A stretch of 64,000 nt of DNA from Cryptomeria japonica (Eukaryota; Streptophyta; Pinopsida; Cupressales; Cupressaceae), in contig NC_081414.1 of assembly GCF_030272615.1 (NCBI RefSeq), positions 779,874,119 through 779,938,118 of the forward strand, in the 5' to 3' direction. Below, piece after piece: positions 1 to 10,603 of the stretch (its first letter is position 1; each line of letters begins with the position of its first letter). The notes beneath the pieces were generated by a model. The model searched no databases. It was not told the origin of the DNA and saw only the letters and a list, made by a program, of their open reading frames with translations. The translations under genes and the position numbers were made by a program.

Positions 1-2924
1 ATTTAGGGGGCTAAATGATTGACTTATAACTTCAAGTTCCTTTTCAGCTTCATGTTTCCTTTTCATCAGATCATCACAAAATAATGGAAATTTTGCAACA
101 GTGGAAATAATTTGACCTCTGGTTTCAATTGCATCTTTAATATGATCTTTATTAACCATCAGAGCAACTTTGTCTTTATCAACATCATTCATCAACTACT
201 CTAGTCTCTTCTTCTTAAACTCATTTTCTACATTCAAATAAGTTGCATCTTTAAAAAATTGCATCTGTTCACTAGCTTCAGCAAGCAATTGACCTAACTT
301 ATCAATCGGTGTAGACAGTCTATTAGTATCTGCCTCTGGTAACAGTCTAGACAAAATCTCAACTGTACATTATATAGTTTGAGCTTCTTTTTGCTAATCC
401 TTCATTATTTTCTTCTTAGCTCTAGATTGCATGGCAATTGCAATATCCATTAGTTTTGTTGAACTCAATGCATCCATATTGATGGGTCCTTGTATACTTA
501 ATGCATCATCATCCTCATCATTATCAATTTTCTTCTTAGAGGTACATGATAGAGATATCACTTTAGGTTATGGTTTTAGTTCTTCCTCTTCTTTCTTATC
601 TTTTGTCTTCTCCTTTTCTATTACCGGTGGTGTCTGTGTATCAACTATTTGAGTGATTACCAGTGGCTATTTCTTAGTCTATTTTCTTCTCCTCTCTTTG
701 GTTCTTGTTCTTTTTGTTCATTCATCTGAACATCTTCGTTCTATATATCCTTAGTGTGATCTTTGTTTTCCTTCTCAATCCCAATTACCTTAACTTATGT
801 ATCATCATCTGAAACTATAACAGTTTTAGTTTGTACATTTACCAGTTTTGTCTTTTCTTCTTCATCTACCGGTTGGTTTTCCATAACAATCTCATAAGAT
901 GTAAAATCATTGATATCACCATTGTTCAGAATATCTTCTACCTTAAATTTCTCTAGTTACTCTTCTTCCTCATCAGGTATCAAACCAAGTAACTTCTTCA
1001 ATATCTGCTTAGTTTCCATATGAACTGATTGGGTCTCACCAATTAATAGTCTTGTCAACATTTTGTTAGATCTAAAAGATGATTTATCCTTTGCAAGAAT
1101 TTCATCTATCTCCTCCTTTGTGGCTTCATGTTGCAAGTTTTTAATAATAAATTCTCTATCATGTATTATGTCTACCTACCATCTAGAATCAAGCTTATCA
1201 TACAAAGAATTTGAAGTCTTCCTTGGCAATTCGATTAGGGATTTACTATATTTATTCATCATAAAAACAACTGCATCCTCTATCTACCTTTGTTCATCCT
1301 CACTAAACTTATCATACAGTTTATCCAAACCCTTAAGAACACCATATTCCTTAATATGCATTAACATCTTTTCAAAAGGTGTAAGCTTAATTATTGGTTT
1401 ATTGACAGATTTGATAGTAGATTCTCCTACAACCTTTGACATTTTTCCACTAGATCTCAGAGATTTCTTCTCACCTTCTGATTTAGTTTCTTCTTCATCA
1501 TCGGTTGTCCATGCATTAGGTGTAGGGAGCTTAATGACTTTATCTTTTCTCTTGAATTGTCTCTTGGAAGGTTTCTCCTTCTTTGCCTCTACAAGTTTCT
1601 CCTTCTTGACCTCAACACTTCTTGTCTTCATACCTTTTCGGGTACCAGTTGGGGCACTAAATGCTCCTACTTGTTTAGCTTCAAACTTATCTCTAGCCTC
1701 TACTATTGCCTCCTTAGTAAATCCTTATTGCTTAGCAAACTGCTCAACTTCCTTTCTGACTTTCTTAGCAATTACCAATTTGGTAAGCTCAAAATGCACC
1801 TAAATAGATTTCTCCTTATAGGTTCCAAACCTCTCAGTAGTCATATCTACTAGTTGTGCTAGCAAGTGTGTAGCATAAGAAACCAAAATATCTTCTTCAA
1901 CTTCATAGCCCAAAGGCATCACCCAAGTTATCATGGGATACACTGCCTCCATCTGACATTTGTCTGTGTCAACCAAAAAATAGATGGTATCCTCATATTT
2001 CTTAACAACCTATGTTGATATCCTCTCTCGTACATGCATCTTTTTTCTAAATTTTTTTTTGAAATAACCCTAAGCAATCTTACCAAAATAATTACCTAAC
2101 ATCCTAATGTTGTTCTTTATCTGTAAAAATACTGGTGTGTCCTTAGACAACTAAACATCACCGATACCAGGAAAGAAATTTTGAAAATAGAAGAACAATC
2201 CAACAATTAGTTGTCCAAATTTAAACTTTGGTCTTTTGTCTTTTTTGATGGATTCAAGATTGAGCACCAACTGACTTCTCAATGCCTCAGAGAAATCATA
2301 ATAAACATTTTCTTTGATCGTCCGGTAAGTAGTATGGATGGCTGCAACAGGGATATTGTTCATCTTGTTAGAATGATATAGCTGGTATCCTATGACCATT
2401 GAAGAAAATTTTACTACGAGATCATCAATCTCATTAACATTCATAGCTCTTCCATCCCATCGTGACTTGGTTAGATCAGCAACATCATTCTTAGGAACTG
2501 ATCTCAGTACTAGAACTTCATTGGTGGAACACAATCTAATTACTACATGAATTTCTTCCTTGGTGAACTTATGTGGTCGATCAAGCCACATAAGCTGGTT
2601 ATGCACATGACTCAAAACATATCTCACAATATCAGTTTCAAAATCATGAATAGAATTCAGTGCATGGTGAAAACCTTTATCGGTAACCCTCCTATATTGA
2701 TCAAATATAGCAAAAATTCCAAGATCTTCCAACTTATAATGAATGTATGATCTAATATCCTCTACATTCACAAATCCATATGGGACTCTAGATAGGGCTT
2801 CGATGGGATCAATTTCGGTGGATTTAAAAGGGTGCCTCTTAAACTATAGACGAGGCCTGACTGTAACATCTACCAGATGTGGTGCATCCATCTTCAAAGA
2901 TTCAAATTTAGAAACAGATAACAT
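1..2924 (-). pseudogene. Long unknown ORF downstream of gag, broken by stops; end off window
   Basis: The frame starts at an ATG whose complement is at 2922-2924 and can be followed for about 750 codons to near position 600, beyond which it is blurred by a probable frameshift. The longest open piece is 2151-2771 (206 codons); another is 1284-1631. The N-terminal half looks globular, with aromatic and hydrophobic residues in regular spacing. The middle (about 1440-1640) is Lys/Glu-rich and looks like a charged linker, and the distal part is acidic. Most breaks are TAG, several where Gln is a natural reading (about 2852, 2152, 1802, 1286). I do not recognise a family: no aspartic protease, integrase, reverse transcriptase or RNase H motif was found. 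It is linked to the gag by position and strand and could be an element accessory protein or a captured host gene. Confidence 0.5.
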
Positions 2925-3464
2925 GATTTGTCAGTTAAATACCTTTCAGCACTTCCACAGCTAGGGTTTCAACACTGAGAATACACTTTCACCGATTGCC
3001 AATCATAGATCACTCCAAATATTTTGTTAATCTAATCAAATGTTGCTCACACAATCTCTTCTATACTCTTATCTCTCTTTGAGTGCTCTTAAGAATGAAA
3101 AGTGACAAATGATATTCAAAAATTCATTTTATTTGCTCTGTCACATTAAATACTATTCCTGGTTGTATAAACAAACAAAACCTAAAACACCATTCAGCAT
3201 ACTACCTATTATCATATCACATCAAACCTAGCAATTTGATCATAAAAAAACTTTAGAATATCATAATGCATCAAGATATGTAGATTTATCTTACCGCATA
3301 TCATATAGGGGAGTCTAGAAATGGATCTGACATTAAGCTCCCACTAAGCCTTTTAACAACTTAGTTTTTCAGTTATGATTTCTCCACACTAGGTGAAGAA
3401 TTAGGATCTTCCAATGGTTTTTCATCACTCTTTTCTTTCTAGATCTTGTTCATCTCTACTCTGG
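2925..3464. other. Spacer between the gag and the unknown ORF
   Basis: About 540 bases without a convincing frame on either strand. It is AT-rich and contains no LTR end or primer site that I can see. If the downstream ORF has its own promoter or is spliced, the signals should lie here, but none is clear. Confidence 0.4.
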
Positions 3465-3924
3465 TCAGCAAAACTTTGCAAGGTGTATCAGTAGGTGACA
3501 ATGAAAACATGCCATACCCGATGCTCTCCAGGGTCCAACATTGCCTCTACCATTCCTTCTTCTGCAATTCATAGCTACATGACTGTATTTATGATAGACT
3601 ATGCAAATCACTTTCATTCTCATTTCCATCTCATAGGGACTAGACCGGTTAGCATAGGATCCCTGCCAATTTTCATTTATTCGGTCATTAAAAGTTCTTT
3701 TCCAATCTCCACCAGATCTCTAATTCATGTGGAGTGTTGGATTATTTGCTCCATACCTGAATTCAACAACCCTATGCCCATACATGTTACAAGTGTAACA
3801 ATATCCATTAAAGGTTGTAGGTCGGTATCCTTGATAGGAATTAGGTCTATAACCGTCAAAAGAATTAGATCTACAAACATAAGCAATATGTCCTAGTTTA
3901 TGACAATTAAAACATACTAGTTTG
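3465..3924 (-). pseudogene. Gag C-terminal part with four CCHC zinc knuckles (left of nested insertion)
   Basis: Four evenly built knuckles occur in one minus-strand frame, each 14 codons with C-x2-C-x4-H-x4-C spacing. Knuckle 1 (3873-3914, CFNCHKLGHIAYVC) and knuckle 4 (3468-3509) are intact. Knuckle 2 (3759-3800) has its last Cys changed to Phe, and knuckle 3 (3564-3605) its second Cys changed to Tyr. The frame ends in TGA at 3465-3467 just after knuckle 4, and one TAG lies between knuckles 2 and 3. Zinc knuckles bind RNA in retroelement nucleocapsids. The N-terminal part of the same ORF lies at 9877-10541, beyond the nested element. Confidence 0.75.
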
Positions 3925-4488
3925 TGTTAGGATAACCAGTGAACAACTGAGAGGGGGGCTGAATAAGTTGTTAACATATTATATCAATTAAACCACTCTA
4001 TAACCTTTAACCGGATCACATAAACATTAATTATCGAAATAGAAGAAACAAATATCAGTAAACAAAACAACTTAACAATGAAATAGATAATCAGCACAAT
4101 GCAACCATACCACATAACACCATGATTTGCACATGGAAAACCCGGAAAGCAAGAAACTATGGTGGGAAGCCTACCCATAGTTAGATGATACCTCTTCAGA
4201 AAGTATGTGATACAATGAGGGGCCTCCACATGCATAAAGGCACACTTCCTAGAGTGTACTGTTCATTACAAAAGAGTCTCACTGAGTACAGAGAGGTCAT
4301 AACCACCTCAAGATAAACTGACAACAATCCAGAATAATGAACTTCCAGAGATAGCATCTACCATGTCTGATTACAGTCCCAGTTAAGCACAGTACTAGAG
4401 GCCTTTGACCTCTTCCTTAATCCCAATTTGATCACCTATGATCGACCAAATCTCCTTTGTCTATGATATTACATTCCATGACCATGAT
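3925..4488 (-). repeat. Truncated 3' LTR of copia element 1
   Basis: It matches 8624-9181 almost base for base, including the block around GAGGGGGG near the outer end. Similarity stops abruptly at about 4488, where the full LTR continues for about 695 more bases. The missing part is the U3 side, next to where the polypurine tract should be. Confidence 0.9.
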
Positions 4489-4515
4489 ATAATATGTTAA
4501 CAACTAATTCACCCC
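4487..4515 (+). repeat. 29-base inverted copy of the LTR tail at the truncation junction
   Basis: Bases 4487-4515 are the reverse complement of 3955-3984 with one substitution and one missing base. They sit exactly between the end of the RNase H frame and the point where the truncated LTR begins. The segment includes the stop codon region of the pol ORF. Confidence 0.8.
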
Positions 4516-5844
4516 TAACCTATCTCTCAAATACTCAAATGATTCCTTAGAAAGTGGTTTAGTGAATATATTTGCAATCTTCTCTTTAGTGTTCACATAA
4601 ACCAATTTGAATTCCTTTTCTTCTACCTTGTCCTTAGAAAGTTATACTTTATAGGTATATGCTTAGTTTTAGAGTGAAATACTAGATTCTTAGACATGTC
4701 AATAGTTGCAGAGTTATCACAGTAGATAACTACCGACCGGTTCACTATAATTTACTTTGATATCCTTCAATATTTGTTCCATCCATAAGACTTGAGTGCA
4801 ATTAGGTGTTGTTGCAACATACTCAGCTTCTGCATTAGATAAAGAAATGCATGACTATTTTTGGTTGATCCATGAAACTAGTTTCTTTCAAAGAAAGAAA
4901 GCTCCACCAGAAGTACTCTTCCTATCATCAGTATCTCTAGCCTAATCTGACTCTGTATATACACATAAATTGAAATCATCATCTCTAGAATAACATAAGC
5001 CATATTCTGTTGTTCCTTGCAAATACCAGAATATCCTTTTTACTGCACATTCATGATTTTCTTTAGGATTACTTTGATATCTTGAAATGTTCAATACTTA
5101 CTGCATTCATAATATCCAGTCTAGTCTGAGTTAGATATAACAAGCCACCAATCATAGACTTATACCTTGTTGGATTTACAGGTGTAGATGTATCTTTGAT
5201 AGGTAATTTCTCACTTGTCATCATAGGAGTACTTACCGGTTTGGAATTATCCATACCAAACTTCTTCAACAATTCCCTTAGATACTTAGTTTGGCAGATA
5301 AAAATGCCTTTGTCAGCTTGAGGAATCGGCAAACCTAAGAAAAATCTCATCTCACCAATCATGGATATTTCAAATTCATTCTTCATATTATTAGAAAATT
5401 TCATTCACAATTTATCTTCTCCTCCAAAAATGATATCATCAATAAATACTTCAATAATCAGAATATCATCATCAGTGATACAATATAAATTACTATCAGC
5501 ATTGCCTTTAGTAAAACCAATCTATCATCAAGATTTTCAATGTATACTTCTTCCTCAAGTTCACCATTCAAAAATGCAAATTTAACATCCATTTGATAAA
5601 CCTTATAGTTCTTATAAGCCGCATAGGCAAGAAATAGTCTAACAACTTCAATTCCAGCTATAAGTGCAAATGTCTCACCATAATCAAGTCCTTCCATTTG
5701 AGAATATCATGTACAAACCAATCTAGCCTTGTTTCTTATAACTTGACCATCCCCATTCATTTTATTCCTAGAAACCCATTTAGTTCCAATAACATTCTTA
5801 TTTTTAGGCTAGGGAACTAAAGTCCAAGTCTCATTCTTCTCTAT
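4504..5844 (-). pseudogene. Copia element 1 reverse transcriptase and RNase H, degenerate
   Basis: Pieces of a copia reverse transcriptase are readable. The N-terminal palm segment is at 5458-5697 (with VYQMDVKFAFLNGELEEEVY). The catalytic motif survives as FIDDI near 5430-5445, followed by the connection segment at 5069-5404 and RNase H down to a TAG at 4504-4506. Between EEEVYIE and the segment before FIDDI, a stretch that normally carries the LYGLKQAPRAWY block is missing and the frame shifts, so the polymerase fold is broken. Further TAG codons interrupt RNase H. The product would have copied element RNA into cDNA in cytoplasmic particles. Confidence 0.85.
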
Positions 5845-7482
5845 CTAATCTAATACATCTTCCATAGCCTTTAACAAATTTTTATCTTTACAAGCTTCAA
5901 TAGTAGATGCTGGTTCAATTTGAGAAATAAGACATACCTCTTCATTTGCCAGTCTTCTTCTTGTCATAACTCCCTTGTTCCTATCTCCAATGATTTGATC
6001 TCCAAAATGATTTAAGCTTACATACCTTGGTGTCTTCTGAACTTCAGGTTCACTGCTTTGATCATCAATTATAGTTGAATTTTCTGATTGTACTAGTGTA
6101 ACTGTCTTAGTTTCTTCTACCGGTTGAGGCATTGTCAGTTCAGTTATGATCATTTCCACTGTCGATTCCCTGTCACATGATATAGATTGATTTCTATATT
6201 GCTCATCCACTTTCACATTAGTGTTCTGCACAATTTTTTGTAATCTTTTGTTATAACATCTATATTCTTTGCTTTGAATTGAATAACCAAGAAATATCCG
6301 TTCATCACATCTAGGATCAAACTTCCCAGTTGAATCATCCCTTTTCATATAGCATTTACATCCAAAAATTCTAAAATATTTAACAATAGGTGTATGTCCA
6401 AACCATAATTCATAAGGGGTCTTACCGGTTTCACCTTTGTTGTGCACTCTGTTGAATGTGGAGACTATTGTACTCACTGCTTCTCTCCGGTAGATGTGAG
6501 GCAATTTGGCTTCCATCTTCATAGATCTTGTTGCATCCAAAATAATTATATTCTTCCTCTCCACTACTCCATTCTGTTGAGGAGTCCAAGGTGCAGATAA
6601 TTGTCTCCTAATTCCATTTGTCTCACAGTAACTATTAAATTCATGAGAAGTGAACTCACCACCTTGATCTGATCTTAGACATTTGATTTTAAATCCAGTT
6701 TTTTTTTCAACCTTTGCTTTAAAGAACTTGAATTTCTCAAAGGCTTCAGACTTCTCCCTAGGAAAAGTCACCCACAACATTCTAGAATAATCATCAATTA
6801 TTAGCATGAAATACCTATCACCTTGAAAGATTCTAGTCCTTGGTGGATCACATAAGTCAGTGTGAATCAAATCAAGTACATCATTAGATTTATCATGTAT
6901 GCTCTTAAAATAAATTCTAACTTGCTTTCCCAATTGACATTCCTTACATATCGGATTCTGAGGCTTCATAATCTTAGGTATATCTCTAACTACCTTTGTT
7001 GAATTGATCTTAACGATAAAATCAAAACTAACATGACACAACCTTTTATGCCATAGCCAACTCTCATCAATATGAGCAATCAAACATGTCTTATTACCAG
7101 TGTTCAAGTGAAAGATATTACCTCCAGTCTGAGTACCGGTTGCAATCTCCAAACCAGTTTTGTTAATGATTTTACATTTTCTATCTTTAAATTGAAGTTG
7201 GAAACCCTTGTCCACCAATTGACCAACACTTAGGAGATTATGCTTTAAACCTTATACATAATTGACAGTATTAGTAATATGCTTGCCATCCAGAGAAATA
7301 ATACCTCTACCTTTGATCATACATTCTTTGTCATCTCCAAATCTGACTTGACCTCCATTGTATTCTTTCAGGGACAAAATTTTTCTTTTATCTCCAATCA
7401 TATGATGTGAGCATCCACTATCAATTACCCATTCATCCTTATCTTCAACTTTTGCTGCCAGGGCCTTTTCTTCATTCAGCAT
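5845..7482 (-). pseudogene. Copia element 1 protease and integrase
   Basis: The frame at 7252-7482 has the aspartic protease signature WVIDSGCSHHM. After one stop, 5845-7218 continues with the gag-pre-integrase and integrase domains. The zinc-binding His and Cys pairs are present (LWHKRLCH, then ICKECQLGK), and all three acidic catalytic residues are visible: Asp in HTDLCD, Asp in LRSDQGGEF and Glu in NGVVERKN. The piece is 457 codons long without a stop and is the best preserved part of this element. It ends at a TAG at the start of the linker to the reverse transcriptase, where Gln would be expected. Confidence 0.9.
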
Positions 7483-7704
7483 AGCCAGTTCCGGTTCATA
7501 TTCTTTTTAAGCATAGACCACCCATTCCTTTCCATTTCCAAATCCACTAGTAGAGTCTACTGCTGGTTCATCCTCAGACTCATCACTTACTCCTTCCTCA
7601 TTCGCTATGTAGCATTGTTTGCTTTCCTTGAATCTAAATCTGTTCTGATTAGTCTTAAATGATTTCTTAACTCTTTCTTAAAATATTGTATTCCGTTCTA
7701 GACA

Positions 7705-8565
7705 TTTAGATGCAAAGTGACCAATCTTATTACATGCAAAACATTTCAAAGGTTCTTTTCCTTCATACTTATTTACTGTCGGTCGTTTAGGTAGGCTTCA
7801 AGTTGCTCAAATTCTTCATCTTCTTTCCTCATATCTTTCAATTCTTTTGCATATAAGGCTTTCCAATCACTTTTGCTGGTAGATAATGATGATTCATGAA
7901 AAGAAAGTTCGGACTTTGCAGCTCCAGAAGGTCCAAATTCTTCAATCTCAAAAGTAGATAATTTCCCAATTAGAATGTCTATGTTAACTGAAGTGTTTGC
8001 CATTGTTCTCAACTCATTAATTGCAGTTGCCTTCATCTTGTAAGCCAGTGGAAGGGCTCTCAATACTTTGGAAACTATTTCATCTTCACTTAGAGATCCT
8101 CCACAACATTGAATTCCCATAACAATCTCATTTACTCTTTCCATAAACACAACAATTCTTTCTTTATCTTCCATCTTCAAGTTTTCATACCTTACCCGTT
8201 AACCATCAAGTTCAGCAATTTTGATAGTAGGATCACCTTCATTCAGAGTTTTCAATTCATCCCACATAACCATTGTCGACGATTTATTAGTCAATCCCAT
8301 GATTTGCTAATCATAAGTGCACACAAGAGGGCTTCTCTAGCTCTACAATCATTTTCAATATTCTTGTCCAGGTCTGCAGGAGCAGGATTGCTAGATGCCA
8401 TATCATAAGGTGGGTATCCTTTCTCAGTGATCTCCTAAATATCCTTGCCAAGATATCTAAGATGAGTCTCCATTCGAATTTTCATATCCCATAATTTGTT
8501 CCATCAAGCTTAGGAATTTATCTTTTGAAAATAGTTGCCAGTGGATTTGAAGTGATAGCTGCCAT
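7705..8565 (-). pseudogene. Copia element 1 gag (UBN2-type) with zinc knuckle
   Basis: A start codon at about 8565 opens a frame with stops and probable frameshifts. The long open piece 7773-8180 is a copia-type gag core (DEIVSKVLRALPLAYKM), and a CCHC knuckle (CFACNKIGHFASKC) follows at about 7700-7750. Gag would form the particle shell and bind element RNA. It lies directly after the primer-binding site, as expected. Confidence 0.85.
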
Positions 8566-8609
8566 AGGATCTACCTCAAGCAGTTAAGCATCTGCAAAAG
8601 AGGACAAAA

Positions 8610-8621
8610 GCTTTGAAACAA
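8610..8621 (-). other. Decayed primer-binding site, copia element 1
   Basis: The plus-strand word GCTTTGAAACAA occupies the place of GCTCTGATACCA, the complement of the initiator tRNA-Met primer site, three bases inside the LTR end. Four of twelve bases differ, so priming is probably lost. Confidence 0.7.
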
Positions 8622-8623
8622 AT

Positions 8624-9876
8624 TGTTAAGATAACTGGTGAACAATTAAGAGGGGGGTGAATTAGTTGTTAATAGATTATATCAATTAAACCACTTTATA
8701 ACCTTTAACCGGATCACATAAACATTAATTATCGAAATAGAAGAAACAAATATTGGTAAACAAAACAACTTAACAATGAAACAGATAATCAACACAATGC
8801 AACCATACCACATAACACCATGATTTGCACATGGACTGAAAAGCGAAAAACCACTGTGGGAAGCCTACCATAGTTAGATGATACTTCTTCAGAAAGTATG
8901 TGATACAATGAGGGGCCTCCACATGCAGGAAGGCACACTTCCTAGAGTGTACTGCTCATTAGAAAAGAGTTTCACTGAGTACAGAGAGGTTATAACCAAC
9001 TTAAGATAAATCAACAACAATACAGAATAATGAACTTCTAGAGATAGCATCTACCATGTCTGATTACAGTCCCAGTTAAGCACAATACTAAAGGCCTTTG
9101 ACCTCTTCCTTAATCCCAATTTGATCACCTATGATTGACCAAATCTCCTTTGCCTATGATATTACTTTCCACGACCATGATTTTATCTACAATGAGATCT
9201 TACATCAATTTCTACCAACCTTAAGGCCTAAACCAATTAGGTCGGCCACCTAAAAGATATTACAATAAGATCACTACATACATCCATATTACAATGATAT
9301 GCCATGTCGTCTTAAGATGAGAACAACAATAACCAATACATAAATCATTCGGGTAACTTGTAGAGAACATGTTAACATGATACCGATCCATAACCTAGAT
9401 AGGAACCGGACCTAATCTGGATCCATCATGCCTAAGAAATATCTTCAATCAGTTGAGGCACAATCAAAGAATGTCTTCAGCATCCTGAAATCCATCTAGA
9501 AGCGGCACCAACACCACTTATGCATCATGTCTAGATTTCTCAATGAAAGCTCTGCCGATTAAACCTTAAACCCATGCCAGTAAGGGTTTACAAGAGTATG
9601 TGATAGCATCCAATTACCAATTCAATACCAACTACCCAAAACATGCTCCAGAAGCATGTAAAACATAAAGTCAAACATACTCCATTGATCCAAACATGTC
9701 GAAAGTGTCCAATAAATAGTCTCTTTTGTCAGTAACACTAGATCTTCTACCAATAACCAAAACCTGTTTGTCGGTAACCAAAACCTGTCTGTCATTAACC
9801 AACTATAATATCTTGTGTTGAAATCAATGACAAAACATCAATGCAACACATAATCAATTCATCCATAATGCCAACA
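8624..9876 (-). repeat. Complete 5' LTR of copia element 1
   Basis: This 1253-base LTR begins TG on the plus strand at 8624 and ends CCAACA at 9876, so on the minus strand it starts TGTTGG. Its inner 558 bases match the truncated LTR at 3925-4488. The 5-bp duplication GTTTG follows at 9877. Confidence 0.92.
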
Positions 9877-10541
9877 GTTTGTAGGGTTTCTTACCGGTAG
9901 ATTTCTAGATCTTAGGTTCGTATTTACCTTCTTCAATGTTGTCCTTTGTACTAGAAGGCTCACCTTTCTCAAAAGTAGTGTATCCCAACCCATTTTTATC
10001 TCCATTCTACCTTTGTGACTAGATTTTCTCATCAAGCATATTAGAGCTCTTGTTAAACTTTGCAAGTGTTTCATTAGCATCAGCAAGTTCCTTTGTAATA
10101 TCTTCTCTTTTTCATCAAAATTTCTCTTAGAGACATTGCCATGTCTAGATCATCCTTTATTTCTTCTTTTCCTTCTTGTTCCTCATTAAGATGAGCATAC
10201 AAGGTTCCAACCTCCTGGTTCAGCTAAAAGATCTCATATTCTTTTTCTTTGAACTTGTCTCTAGTTGTCCTCCTTGCTCCAAGCTCTTGACTTATCCTGA
10301 TGGATAGGGCTTCCAACTCTCTCCTTAGAATTGCCTTCTTATCATTCATTTTTTCACCTTCAATAACTAATGCATCCATGTTTACTTCATCTAAAATTTT
10401 TTTTTCAGTAAACTCCATCAATTATTCTGAAAGTTGTCTTCTCTTAGCAAGTGAGGTTTTATACTTTCCTTTCAATGTATCTAGTGCTTCTTTAGGTTCT
10501 ACAAGTCAGTTCGATAGCTTTCTATAACTCATATCCACCAT
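9877..10541 (-). pseudogene. Gag N-terminal part of the host element (right of nested insertion)
   Basis: The frame starts at an ATG complement at 10539-10541, just inside the PBS. It is rich in Lys, Glu and Arg with heptad-like spacing (about 10224-10421), suggesting a coiled coil. Near 9890-10090 one frame carries a gag-like Asp-Lys-x-Gly-Leu-Gly-Tyr segment that runs straight into the first zinc knuckle on the far side of the nested element. In-frame stops are mostly TAG at plausible Gln positions (for example at about 10225, 10016 and 9905), with single TAA and TGA codons near the start. Confidence 0.7.
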
Positions 10542-10589
10542 GATATTCTTAGGGATCTTTCAAAAGAGGTTAAGCCTTAAGGTAATTAG

Positions 10590-10601
10590 GCTTTGATATC
10601 A
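10590..10601 (-). other. Decayed primer-binding site of the host element
   Basis: GCTTTGATATCA differs from GCTCTGATACCA by two transitions and lies two bases inside the LTR edge. It marks the 5' end of the internal region. Confidence 0.75.
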
Positions 10602-10603
10602 AT

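Larger units (their letters stand above)
3925..9876 (-). mobile_element. Nested Ty1/copia element 1, TSD GTTTG
   Basis: This 5952-base minus-strand element is bounded by GTTTG at 3920-3924 and 9877-9881 and has TG/CA ends. Minus-sense order: complete 5' LTR (8624-9876), decayed PBS (8610-8621), gag, protease, integrase, reverse transcriptase, RNase H, then a shortened 3' LTR (3925-4488). The 3' LTR lacks the roughly 695 bases matching 9182-9876, and no polypurine tract remains. The coding region holds many stops, a deletion in the reverse transcriptase and frameshifts, so it is dead. It sits in the gag of the older element. Confidence 0.93.

Noticed and set aside
1063-1803. 246-codon plus-strand ORF rich in Ser and Leu
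   Set aside because: Antisense of the charged part of the unknown minus-strand ORF; its Ser/Leu richness is the mirror of Lys/Glu-rich codons.
3495-3896. 133-codon plus-strand ORF
   Set aside because: It is the shadow of the minus-strand gag with four zinc knuckles.
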